DNA of 64,000 bases from contig NZ_JH815203.1 in assembly GCF_000296465.1 (NCBI RefSeq), forward strand, positions 1-64,000, given 5' to 3'. The translations under genes and the position numbers were made by a program. Under the pieces are notes generated by a model. It was given only the letters and a program-made list of their open reading frames with translations. It made no database searches and was not told where the DNA came from. Shown one piece after another: positions 10,100 to 19,045 of this stretch (its first letter is position 1; each line of letters begins with the position of its first letter). Origin of the DNA: Barnesiella intestinihominis YIT 11860 (GTDB taxonomy: Bacteria; Bacteroidota; Bacteroidia; Bacteroidales; Barnesiellaceae).

Positions 10100-11944
10100 A
10101 TGAAAAAGATATTCCTATCATTCCTGCTATTCTGCACCCTAAGCACAAGTTATGCAAAGATAGATATAGAACGAATCGACCCTCCATTCTGGTGGACCGG
10201 AATGCAAGACCGAGAGCTACAAATCATGTTATACGGGAAAAATATCGCCGACTGTAAAATTAAGATAGATTACCCGGGCGTAACCTTAACAAAAGCTGTC
10301 AGTCTGGACAGTAAAAATTATTCATTCCTTTATCTGAGTATCGCCCCTGAGACCCAACCCGGCAATTTCGATATTCAACTGAGCCGAAAACGAGAGAAAC
10401 AAAATATCCCATACACACTCAATGCAAGAACCATACAGGGAAAAAACCGGAAAGGATTCGACGCAACGGACGTACTTTATCTGATTATGCCAGACCGTTT
10501 CGCCGATGGCGACCCGTCTACAAACGTCATTCCGTCCATGCGATTTCCTTCACCCGTAAATCGGAACAATCCCGATGCCCGGCATGGAGGGGACTTAAAA
10601 GGTATCGCCGAGCACTTGGACTATATCGAAGACTTAGGCGTAACGGCCATTTGGCTGAATCCGGTTCTCGAAAACGATATGCCCGGAGGGTCGTATCATG
10701 GATATGCAACAACCGATTATTATCGGGTCGATCCTCGGTTCGGGACAAACATGTATTACCGGGATTTGATAACCGAATGCCATAACCGGGGTATGAAAGT
10801 CGTCATGGATATGATATTCAACCATTGCGGAGACCAACATATCTGGTTCTTGGACCGACCGTCGCACGATTGGTTCAACTTCCCCGACGGTTATCGACAA
10901 ACGTCCTACCGTCTTACTCCCCACTTCGATCCTTACGTATCGGAATATGACAAAAGCATGACCGTAGAAGGTTGGTTCGTAGAGAGCATGCCAGACTTGA
11001 ACCAGCACAATCCGCATTTGATGAAATATCTGACTCAGAACAGTATCTGGTGGATAGAATTCTCGGGAATCGACGGCATACGTATGGATACTCACCCGTA
11101 TGTGTTTTTCGATTCCATGTCCGAATGGTGTGCCGCCATCAACCGGGAATACCCTAATTTCAACATCGTGGGAGAATGCTGGTACGGAACCGAAGCCGGT
11201 TCGGCCTATTGGCAACGGAACAGCATTTTGGATACGTCGCGTAACTCCCACTTGAAAAGCGTTATGGATTTTCCGCTACAAGGTATAGCCCGTGATGCGT
11301 TTACTTCGCAAACCGACAGTTGGGGCGGGTTGAATCTGATTTACGACCACCTTGCACTCGACTTCATGTTTGCCGACCCAATGAATGTACTCAACTTCCT
11401 CGACAACCACGACACCGATCGTTTTCTGTTGTCCGAACCCTCCCACTTGGGCTTTTACAAACAAGCCATCGCATTCCTATTGACAACCCGTGGGATTCCC
11501 CAAATCTATTACGGGACAGAAATTCTAATGCATGGGAGCAAGCAAAAGACCGACGGATTAGTCCGCCTCGATTTTCCGGGAGGATTTCCGGGCGATACGA
11601 TTAACGATTTCTTATCCCAAGACCGCACCCCCCTGCAAAACGAAGCCTTCGACTTTTGCCGGACTCTCTTGAAATGGAGACAAAACAATCCCTGTCTGTC
11701 ACACGGGGAAATGATGCACTTCATGCCGAACAACGGATTGTATGTATATCGCCGCAGCTACGAAGGGAAAAATGTGTTGGTTATCATGAACGGGAACGAC
11801 TCTCCACTGACGGTCGACATGAGCCGTTATAACGAGATTTTATCGGAAGTACAATCCGCCCATGATATTATTACACACAGACAGATCGAGTTCTCCCCCG
11901 TTATGGAGTTTCCCCCCAGAGCTTTATATATCTTAGAGTATTAA
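10100..11944 (+). CDS. GH13 alpha-amylase / neopullulanase (SusA-like)
   Basis: This is a secreted alpha-glucan hydrolase of 614 aa from the ATG at 10100. That start gives the signal peptide MKKIFLSFLLFCTLSTSYA; an upstream in-frame ATG at 10028 would bury it. Residues about 20-120 form the N-terminal beta domain typical of cyclomaltodextrinase/neopullulanase. The catalytic barrel begins DVLYLIMPDRFADGD. The catalytic triad is visible: D330 (GIRMD), E359 (VGEC) and D438 (DNHD). A short beta domain ends the protein. It resembles periplasmic SusA of the starch utilisation system, but no susCD lies next to it. The exact linkage preference is not readable. Confidence 0.92.
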   Translation: MKKIFLSFLLFCTLSTSYAKIDIERIDPPFWWTGMQDRELQIMLYGKNIADCKIKIDYPGVTLTKAVSLDSKNYSFLYLSIAPETQPGNFDIQLSRKREKQNIPYTLNARTIQGKNRKGFDATDVLYLIMPDRFADGDPSTNVIPSMRFPSPVNRNNPDARHGGDLKGIAEHLDYIEDLGVTAIWLNPVLENDMPGGSYHGYATTDYYRVDPRFGTNMYYRDLITECHNRGMKVVMDMIFNHCGDQHIWFLDRPSHDWFNFPDGYRQTSYRLTPHFDPYVSEYDKSMTVEGWFVESMPDLNQHNPHLMKYLTQNSIWWIEFSGIDGIRMDTHPYVFFDSMSEWCAAINREYPNFNIVGECWYGTEAGSAYWQRNSILDTSRNSHLKSVMDFPLQGIARDAFTSQTDSWGGLNLIYDHLALDFMFADPMNVLNFLDNHDTDRFLLSEPSHLGFYKQAIAFLLTTRGIPQIYYGTEILMHGSKQKTDGLVRLDFPGGFPGDTINDFLSQDRTPLQNEAFDFCRTLLKWRQNNPCLSHGEMMHFMPNNGLYVYRRSYEGKNVLVIMNGNDSPLTVDMSRYNEILSEVQSAHDIITHRQIEFSPVMEFPPRALYILEY

Positions 11945-11975
11945 CCGGACGAAACCGAGAACGACACCAAGCGAT

Positions 11976-12016
11976 ATTTTCCCTATCTTCGACAATCATC
12001 GGAGTAGGGGAAAAAA
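11976..12016. terminator. shared terminator between convergent genes
   Basis: The left arm TTTTCCCTATCTTCGA and the right arm TCGGAGTAGGGGAAAA pair with minor wobble. The hairpin sits between the amylase gene (plus) and the 127-aa gene (minus), with T-rich sequence on both sides, so it may serve both. Confidence 0.55.
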
Positions 12017-12074
12017 TTGAATACTTTTTTCTCACCAGCTAAAACATAATCATGCTGATAAAACAAGAGTCTGT

Positions 12075-12458
12075 TCAGAGTACTTTCACCAACGTGAGTT
12101 CGTCGTCTCTCAACCGAGCCGTCGCCCAATTTATCGATGTGACAGTATACAGACTGCAAGGGGCGATGTCGTCGGCCATATTACGAAGATAGACGGGATT
12201 ATGAATAATAGCCTCTCCTACCGTGAGCAAAGGATTGCCGGAGAGCTGTTCCCGCAATATGCGACAGAACTCCTCTTTTTCCTGTTCGAAACCGGGCGAC
12301 ACGACAAACAACACACCTTCACAAAAGGTAGTCAAGGATACTTCTCGCTGAAACGGCAATATATTATCAACTTTATTGTCGAAAGTGAGATAGAGAATGT
12401 GTTTATTGAGCAACGACCGCCTATAACACAACTGATGCGAAAAGAATCCTTTCTTCAT
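12075..12458 (-). CDS. hypothetical protein, 127 aa
   Basis: No family is recognised. The protein is soluble, mixed alpha/beta in appearance, with no signal peptide or membrane segment. It starts 17 bases after the stop of the DUF4296 lipoprotein gene and is the last gene before the shared terminator, which makes it the likely final member of the ileS-dksA-lspA-DUF4296 run. Support is its length, its position in the operon and the lack of a better frame. An overlapping plus-strand open frame is judged a shadow. Confidence 0.6.
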   Translation of the reverse strand: MKKGFFSHQLCYRRSLLNKHILYLTFDNKVDNILPFQREVSLTTFCEGVLFVVSPGFEQEKEEFCRILREQLSGNPLLTVGEAIIHNPVYLRNMADDIAPCSLYTVTSINWATARLRDDELTLVKVL

Positions 12459-12475
12459 AATCCAATGATCTTCTC

Positions 12476-13336
12476 TTATGAACCTAACTTTTTTAATTTG
12501 GTAACCCGTTTTGCAACGGCTTTCTTAGATTCGCCACTTACGACCGACTGCTCTGGCATATACACCTGATTATCCACATCAAGAATACGATCGTTATAGT
12601 GCTTACGAATCAACATCAAACTATCGATATATACCTTCTCCCGAACCGATTGCTCCGGAAGAACGATATATCCGTAAAGACGGGACAACGCCGTAGCAGA
12701 ATCGGATTGTAACGGCAAAGAGAACCACCCTCCCTTATCTATATCGATTCTGTTGTATGCCACCCCATTATCGGTATGACGTACGGCCATATATACTTGC
12801 GGGTTCACGCTTAATTTAGGTAGCATGACGACTTTAAATTTCAACTCGAAATAATCGCGAGTACGGAAGTTTTCATCGGGAGCGATATCGAACGCTAACA
12901 AATTGGTAGATAACCGGGAGTCGAAGATATGGCTCCGCCTTTGTTTCCATACATCTACACTATCGCCCGGCTGCGACATCGTTTGGGAATTTTCTTCCGC
13001 TAACAGTTTTTTGGCCTCCTCATTTTCGGCTTTCAATCGTTCCACCACACGATCGTATATTTTCATATAGATTTCAATATGATGCCCATACCATACAAGA
13101 GTCGTGTCGAACTGTTCCCGAGTGACTCCATGACGCAAAAATACGGCTTCTCTTATCTTTTTCTTATCGGCATTGTTGTTATAGATATTATAGTTCGATT
13201 CTATGACAGCTTCGGATTTGTGTATATCGACTAACAAATCCTCCATATCTTTCTCATTAATGACATAATCCGGAGTACGGCTGCCACATGCCGACAAACA
13301 TAAAATCAACCATATGATCCATATCGGATTTTTCAT
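12476..13336 (-). CDS. DUF4296-type lipoprotein
   Basis: This lipoprotein of 286 aa starts at the ATG at 13336, giving MKNPIWIIWLILCLSACGS, a classic lipoprotein signal with lipobox LSAC. An ATG at 13357 would add seven residues and overlap lspA. The N-terminal mature part (VINEKDMEDLLVDIHKSEAVIE, then REQFDTTLVWYGHHIEIYMKIYDRVVERL) fits DUF4296, a helical domain known from Bacteroidota. The C-terminal half is beta-rich with no known role. It lies directly after lspA, whose product would process it, an order that recurs in Bacteroidota genomes. Its function is unknown. Confidence 0.85.
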   Translation of the reverse strand: MKNPIWIIWLILCLSACGSRTPDYVINEKDMEDLLVDIHKSEAVIESNYNIYNNNADKKKIREAVFLRHGVTREQFDTTLVWYGHHIEIYMKIYDRVVERLKAENEEAKKLLAEENSQTMSQPGDSVDVWKQRRSHIFDSRLSTNLLAFDIAPDENFRTRDYFELKFKVVMLPKLSVNPQVYMAVRHTDNGVAYNRIDIDKGGWFSLPLQSDSATALSRLYGYIVLPEQSVREKVYIDSLMLIRKHYNDRILDVDNQVYMPEQSVVSGESKKAVAKRVTKLKKLGS

Positions 13337-13340
13337 AAAG

Positions 13341-13976
13341 CTATTCGGATTTCTCAACTTGTTTATTTTCGGAAGAGAGATAACGATGATAAAAGAGAAT
13401 CATACAAACCACTCCGACCGAAATCGCCGAATCGGCAATATTGAATACCGGACGGAAAAACTCGAACCGCTCACCTCCTATCCACGGTATCCAATCGGGC
13501 CAATAAAAACTGAACAGAGGGAAATAGAGCATATCCACAACTCGCCCATAGAACAGCCCGGCATACCCGTCTCCCGGCACAAAAGAAGCGACCAAAGGGG
13601 GGACAGGATCGTTAAACATCAATCCATAGAACAGGCAGTCTACAATATTTCCCGCAGCTCCCGCTATAATCAAAGCCAAGCAAACGATGAATCCCGTAGC
13701 GACTTGGGGACGATTCTTAATTTTCAGCATCCACCACGACAGAAAAACAACGGCAACAATACGGAACAGAGACAAGAACAGCTTGCTTCCCACTTCCATG
13801 CCGAAGGCCATACCGTTATTTTCGATAAACGCTATATAAAACCAATCGGTCACTCGTATAGATTCACCGATATACATATGAGTTTTCACCCATATCTTCA
13901 CGGCTTGGTCGACAATGAGTACAAGAACAATCGTAATAAGAGCAACCTGCCCTTTGGTCAATTTCTTCATATCCAA
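13341..13976 (-). CDS. lspA: lipoprotein signal peptidase (signal peptidase II)
   Basis: This inner-membrane aspartyl protease cuts prolipoproteins at the lipobox after lipid attachment. It has four membrane segments. Family motifs are present: FIENNGMAFG, AGAAGNIVDCLFYG with the first catalytic Asp, and GRVVDMLYFP with the second. At 211 aa it is slightly longer than the E. coli enzyme, as is usual in Bacteroidota, with a longer loop before the second Asp. It is the third gene of ileS-dksA-lspA-DUF4296; the next gene encodes a lipoprotein and starts 4 bases downstream. Confidence 0.96.
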   Translation of the reverse strand: MDMKKLTKGQVALITIVLVLIVDQAVKIWVKTHMYIGESIRVTDWFYIAFIENNGMAFGMEVGSKLFLSLFRIVAVVFLSWWMLKIKNRPQVATGFIVCLALIIAGAAGNIVDCLFYGLMFNDPVPPLVASFVPGDGYAGLFYGRVVDMLYFPLFSFYWPDWIPWIGGERFEFFRPVFNIADSAISVGVVCMILFYHRYLSSENKQVEKSE

Positions 13977-14152
13977 AATAAAAAGATTCTCACTTTTATC
14001 CTATCTCAAAAAGATTCGACCTTCGTGCTTTCTACCCAAAGAACAGCCCCCAAAGGTCGAATTTTAATATCACTTTTCAGTAAGTTTCATAAAAACTGCC
14101 AATCCTCTTTACCTGTTTCCCCAAAGAACAGATTGATATGGATATCGGCAAA

Positions 14153-14536
14153 CTATTTTCTTTTTCCATCTTCCTTCGCGTCAATTCCCAAAGTTGCATG
14201 AGGAACAGCACGAAGTCTCTCTTTCGGAATCAGCTTACCGGTCTCCCGACAAATCCCGTATGTTTTATTTTCTATGCGTACAAGCGCAGCCTGCAAGTGC
14301 TGAATAAACTTCATCTGCCGTTGCGCCAATTGTCCTGCCTCTTCTTTGGAGAGAGTGCTAGCACCTTCTTCCAACACCTTAAATGTAGGCGATGTATCGG
14401 TAACATCGTTGCCATCGGTATTCATAATCGAGGCTTTCAACAAATCATAATCACGATATGCTTTTTCGAGCTTTTCATTAATAATCTGCCGAAATTCTTC
14501 AAGTTCAGCATCGGAATAACGTGTTTTTTCACTCAT
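14153..14536 (-). CDS. TraR/DksA-family RNA polymerase-binding protein, zinc-less
   Basis: This protein of 127 aa has a long N-terminal coiled-coil hairpin (about 8-85) followed by the DksA C-terminal block YGICRETGKLIPKERLRAVPHAT. In DksA this block carries four zinc-binding cysteines; here only one cysteine (GIC) remains and the others are replaced by T, P and H. It would be expected to bind the RNA polymerase secondary channel. It lies between ileS and lspA, a common Bacteroidota arrangement. Whether it responds to ppGpp cannot be read. Confidence 0.9.
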   Translation of the reverse strand: MSEKTRYSDAELEEFRQIINEKLEKAYRDYDLLKASIMNTDGNDVTDTSPTFKVLEEGASTLSKEEAGQLAQRQMKFIQHLQAALVRIENKTYGICRETGKLIPKERLRAVPHATLGIDAKEDGKRK

Positions 14537-14644
14537 AATTATTGCTACTTAAAATTCCACATTCAATTATTCAAAGAACCGACCACAAACGGAAATTGTT
14601 CTATATCCGGTCAAATATAACAGAAATATCCCTATGGACCTCCA

Positions 14645-17600
14645 TTATTTCAAGGATTTAACAATTCTGATATTCACCTTAAACGTATCGAAGTCCAGCT
14701 CGGTGACAGACTCTCCGGAAAGAGCGCCCAATATCTCAAACGTATTGGCCAAGACCTGTCGAGACATATAGTCGCGATATTCCTCCACAACCAAATCGGT
14801 CTCCCCGTTCGAAGCGATATATACATCGATTTTATCCGTAATATCGAAGCCCGAAGTTTTACGAATATTCTGTATACGGTTCACCAGCTCGCGGGCAATA
14901 CCTTCGCGGCGCAATTCGTCGGTCACCGTAATGTCGAGAGCTACTGTAAGATTACCTTCGTTAGCAACCAACCACCCCGGAATATCCTCGGAGATAATTT
15001 CTACATCGCTCGCTTCGATAGTAGCTTGTTGCCCATCTATCTCGAAAGTAAAAGTTCCGTTCTTCTCAAATTCGATAATATCCGGTTGCGACATAGAAGC
15101 TATCGTAGCTGCCAACTGTTTCATAATCTTTCCATAACGCGGACCAAGCTTTTTGAAATCGGGTTTGACCCGTTTTACCAATATACCTGCCGCATTATCG
15201 ACAAACTTCATTTCTTTCACATTCACCTCACTCAGAATCAAATCTTTCACGGCTTCGATATGATCCTGTTGCTCTTTATTCAATACCGGAATCATCAAGG
15301 TCGTGAGCGGCTGGCGTACTTTGATATTCACTTTACGACGTAAAGCCAATACCATCGAAGTCATAGTCTGAGCAATCTGCATACGCTCTTCGAGAGCCAA
15401 ATCGATATAATCGTTGCAACTTACCGGGAAATCGACCAAATGTACCGATCGAGTATCTCGTCCGGTTGCCGCAGTAAGGTCTGTATAGAGCCGATCGGCA
15501 TAGAAAGGCGCAATAGGAGCCATGAGCTTGGCAACTGTTTCGAGGCAAGTATAAAGCGTTTGATATGCCGACAATTTATCTTCCGTCATCGTTCCGCCCC
15601 AGAAACGTTTACGATTCAACCGAACATACCAGTTACTGAGATTGTCATTTACAAAATCCGATATAGCCCGCCCTGCACGAGTAGGTTCGTAAGCGGCAAA
15701 CTGTTCGTCGACTTCTTTAATCAAAGAGTTCAAAAGAGAGATAATCCAACGGTCTATTTCAGGCCGTTTTTCCATCGGAACCTCGGGTTCACTGAATGTG
15801 AAACCATCTACATTGGCATACAAAGCGAAGAAAGAATAGGTGTTATACAACGTTCCAAAGAACTTGCGACGAACTTCCTCCACACCTTCCAAATCGAATT
15901 TGAGGTTATCCCACGGCGAAGAATTGGTAATCATATACCAACGTAACGGATCGGAACCATATTTTTCGATCGTACTGAACGGGTCGACAGCGTTACCCAA
16001 TCGTTTGGACATCTTGTTTCCGTTCTTATCCAAAACAAGCCCGTTCGAAACAACTGCTTTATAGGCCACGCTATCGAAAACCATCGAGGCGATGGCATGC
16101 AACGTGAAGAACCACCCTCTCGTTTGGTCTACACCTTCGGCGATAAAATCGGCAGGATATACTTCCCGCTTGTCAAATACTTCTTTATTCTCGAAAGGAT
16201 AGTGTATCTGCGCATAAGGCATAGCGCCCGAATCGAACCAAACATCAATGAGGTCGCTCTCTCTTTTCATGGGTTTTCCCGAAGGGGAAACCAACACGAT
16301 ATCATCTACATACGGGCGATGTAAATCTATCTTATCGTAATTTCCAGCCGTATATTCGCCGGGGACAAAACCCTGTTTCTTATAAGGATTCTCATTCATC
16401 AATCCGGCAGTAATAGATTTCTCTATCTCATTATACAATTCTTCGACCGAACCAATACAAACCTCTTCACTCCCGTCTTCGGTACGCCAAATAGGTAACG
16501 GAGTTCCCCAATAACGGCTACGGGAAAGATTCCAATCTTGCAAATTTTCGAGCCACTTTCCGAAACGTCCCGACCCAGTAGACTGCGGTTTCCAATTTAT
16601 CGTGTTGTTGAGTTCTATCATGCGACCACGGCAAGCCGTCGTACGAATGAACCAACTATCGAGCGGATAATAAAGCACAGGCTTATCGGTACGCCAACAG
16701 TGCGGATAACTATGCACATGTTTCTCGATTTTAAATACTTTATTCGTTTGCTTCAACAAAACGCAAATATCGATATCGAGCGTGGCATCATCGGCCGTAA
16801 GTGCGGCATCATAAGCATTTTTTACATAACGGCCGGCATATTCGCTATAAGCCTCCACATCTATGTTCTGCTTAACGAAATCAGGATCGAGGTCTTCTAT
16901 CAGATAGAATTTACCGGTCATATCGACCATAGGACGGCGATTGCCGTCTTTATCGAGCATCATCAAAGGAGGAATACCGTTGGCTTTGGCTACACGATCG
17001 TCATCTGCACCGAATGTGGGCGCAATATGCACGATACCGGTTGTACCTTCTTCGGTTGTCACGAAATCACCGGTAATAACCCGGAAAGCTCCTTCTCCCG
17101 GATTTACCCACGGCAACAGTTGTTCATACTCCATTCCGGCCAAATCGTTACCTTTATATTCTGCAACGACTTTCCACGGAATGAGTTTGTCACCGGGCTT
17201 GTAATCTTCCAAAGAAAGGCCCTCGGCTTTCGGATTGAATAGAGTCCGCACGAGAACTTTCGCCACTATTACACTAATGGGTACACCGGTATAAGGATTA
17301 TAGCTCTGTACAAGATTGTAATCGATATTCGGGCCTACGCAAAGAGCCGTATTGGAAGGCAACGTCCACGGTGTAGTGGTCCATGCCAAGAAATAGGGTT
17401 CTCCGAAAGCGGTCATTTCCGTACGCGGATTCTTAATCTTAAATTGCGCTATACAAGTCGTGTCCTTAACATCGCGATAACAACCGGGTTGGTTCAACTC
17501 ATGTGAACTCAATCCCGTACCTGCTGCCGGAGAATAAGGTTGAATGGTATATCCTTTATAAAGATAATTTTTATTATACAACTGTTTGAGCAACCACCAC

Positions 17601-18082
17601 AAAGTTTCGATATAACGATTATCATACGTGATATAAGGATTCTTCATATCTACCCAATATCCCATACGGTGTGTCAAGTCTTCCCATTCACGGGTAAATT
17701 TCATCACGTCTTTACGACAAGTCGCATTATAATCGGCCACAGAAATGGTTTTACCGATGTCTTCTTTGGTGATACCCAAAGCCTTTTCAACCCCAAGCTC
17801 AACGGGCAACCCGTGAGTATCCCACCCGGCTTTACGTTTCACATGAAATCCCTTCATGGTTTTGTACCGGCAGAATATATCTTTAATGGAACGGGCCATC
17901 ACATGGTGAATACCCGGCATACCGTTGGCAGAAGGCGGACCTTCGTAAAATACGAATGAAGGACACCCTTCGCGCGTTTCCAGACTTTGGTGAAAAAGAT
18001 CTTGCTTATCCCATTGGTTCAAAACCTCTTTATTGATTTCCGAGAGGTCGAAACGAGAATATTCGGTGAATTTCTTGCCCAT
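14645..18082 (-). CDS. ileS: isoleucyl-tRNA synthetase, type 2 (GXHH signature)
   Basis: This enzyme charges tRNA-Ile and is 1145 aa from the ATG at 18082 (MGKKFTEYSRFDL); an upstream ATG at 18118 is less likely. The Rossmann catalytic core begins with EGPPSANGMPGIHH. The class I signature reads GIHH (residues 57-60) instead of the usual HxGH. The KMSKR loop is intact (NGNKMSKRLGN, near residue 690). Editing and anticodon-binding domains follow. The sequence is of the eukaryote-like IleRS2 class, known to be insensitive to mupirocin. It is the first gene of the ileS-dksA-lspA run. Confidence 0.96.
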   Translation of the reverse strand: MGKKFTEYSRFDLSEINKEVLNQWDKQDLFHQSLETREGCPSFVFYEGPPSANGMPGIHHVMARSIKDIFCRYKTMKGFHVKRKAGWDTHGLPVELGVEKALGITKEDIGKTISVADYNATCRKDVMKFTREWEDLTHRMGYWVDMKNPYITYDNRYIETLWWLLKQLYNKNYLYKGYTIQPYSPAAGTGLSSHELNQPGCYRDVKDTTCIAQFKIKNPRTEMTAFGEPYFLAWTTTPWTLPSNTALCVGPNIDYNLVQSYNPYTGVPISVIVAKVLVRTLFNPKAEGLSLEDYKPGDKLIPWKVVAEYKGNDLAGMEYEQLLPWVNPGEGAFRVITGDFVTTEEGTTGIVHIAPTFGADDDRVAKANGIPPLMMLDKDGNRRPMVDMTGKFYLIEDLDPDFVKQNIDVEAYSEYAGRYVKNAYDAALTADDATLDIDICVLLKQTNKVFKIEKHVHSYPHCWRTDKPVLYYPLDSWFIRTTACRGRMIELNNTINWKPQSTGSGRFGKWLENLQDWNLSRSRYWGTPLPIWRTEDGSEEVCIGSVEELYNEIEKSITAGLMNENPYKKQGFVPGEYTAGNYDKIDLHRPYVDDIVLVSPSGKPMKRESDLIDVWFDSGAMPYAQIHYPFENKEVFDKREVYPADFIAEGVDQTRGWFFTLHAIASMVFDSVAYKAVVSNGLVLDKNGNKMSKRLGNAVDPFSTIEKYGSDPLRWYMITNSSPWDNLKFDLEGVEEVRRKFFGTLYNTYSFFALYANVDGFTFSEPEVPMEKRPEIDRWIISLLNSLIKEVDEQFAAYEPTRAGRAISDFVNDNLSNWYVRLNRKRFWGGTMTEDKLSAYQTLYTCLETVAKLMAPIAPFYADRLYTDLTAATGRDTRSVHLVDFPVSCNDYIDLALEERMQIAQTMTSMVLALRRKVNIKVRQPLTTLMIPVLNKEQQDHIEAVKDLILSEVNVKEMKFVDNAAGILVKRVKPDFKKLGPRYGKIMKQLAATIASMSQPDIIEFEKNGTFTFEIDGQQATIEASDVEIISEDIPGWLVANEGNLTVALDITVTDELRREGIARELVNRIQNIRKTSGFDITDKIDVYIASNGETDLVVEEYRDYMSRQVLANTFEILGALSGESVTELDFDTFKVNIRIVKSLK

Positions 18083-18117
18083 ATATTTCTTAAATAATCT
18101 TTGCGTAAAAATCGGCA

Positions 18118-18125
18118 CGAAGATA
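18118..18125 (-). promoter_or_regulatory. possible ileS promoter -7 element
   Basis: The minus strand TATCTTCG differs from TAnnTTTG at one base and lies about 36 bases upstream of the ileS ATG. Confidence 0.35.
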
Positions 18126-18187
18126 CAAAAAAAGCTGTAACTAAGAAAGAAACAATTACATTATTACAGAAAGGGAACGAACGGAAT

Positions 18188-19030
18188 TTAATCCTCAATA
18201 GGAACGTCGACCCAATTACCTTTACAAAATTGCCAGACATTGGTGTACCCGGCTTGTGCCAAAGCGCACAAAGCCTCTATCCGGCCGGCATTTATTTTCT
18301 CGGGATAATGGGCATCCGAATTAACGACTACCCGAATTCCCAAATCATTCATCAACTCGAAATAATCATGATTCGGATAAAAACGTCCACGAGTCTCCCA
18401 AGCCTTCGTATTGACTTCGACCAATAAATTTCGAGAAGCGACTTCTTCAAGATAGTCTGTCACCCATTTTTTATACCACGATTCACGATCCAATCCCGGA
18501 CAATAGAGAGAGGCATTCAACCCTATCTTATCCAAATGTCCCAAAAAGTCGAAGCCCCCCAGCTCGATCATACGAAAGGAACTACGATAAAATCGGTGAA
18601 CTACCTCTTTAACATCTCCATCGAAATACGTATCCACATAGTTCCGAAATCGTTCCGGTGATCCATCTGTATCGACAGGCGTACCGTCGGACGCAACGAT
18701 ATAGTGTACAGACCCGATACGATAATCGAGAGGAAGGGATTGAAAATAGTCGATAGAAGGATTGAACGAATCGTCTAAGAAATCTATTTCGAGACCTATA
18801 TATAAATCTATCTCGGAGGAATACAGTCGCTTCAAACGACGAAATTCTTCCAAATAAGCCGTCATTTTCTCTTTTTGCATATTACAACCATTCTGTACAG
18901 GGAATGGAGCATGAGAGGAAATACCGTATGAGGAAAACCCTTCTTTCACAGCCTCCCGTACAAAAAGTTCCATAGGGGCATGCCCATCACAAAAATCACA
19001 ATGAGAATGATAGTTAGTCAAATTATTCAT
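18188..19030 (-). CDS. PHP-domain phosphatase, HisJ/histidinol-phosphatase-like
   Basis: This 280-aa cytoplasmic metal-dependent phosphoesterase opens with the PHP motif NYHSHCDFCDGHAP. Further metal ligands are seen in GISSHAPFP, IGLEIDFLDD, DFLGHLDKIG and the C-terminal VVNSDAHYPE. This set fits the HisJ/HisK type of histidinol-phosphate phosphatase. No other his genes are near, so the substrate could instead be another phosphomonoester. It begins 15 bases after cstA, probably in one transcript. Confidence 0.88.
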   Translation of the reverse strand: MNNLTNYHSHCDFCDGHAPMELFVREAVKEGFSSYGISSHAPFPVQNGCNMQKEKMTAYLEEFRRLKRLYSSEIDLYIGLEIDFLDDSFNPSIDYFQSLPLDYRIGSVHYIVASDGTPVDTDGSPERFRNYVDTYFDGDVKEVVHRFYRSSFRMIELGGFDFLGHLDKIGLNASLYCPGLDRESWYKKWVTDYLEEVASRNLLVEVNTKAWETRGRFYPNHDYFELMNDLGIRVVVNSDAHYPEKINAGRIEALCALAQAGYTNVWQFCKGNWVDVPIED

Positions 19031-19045
19031 AACGACACCAATCGA

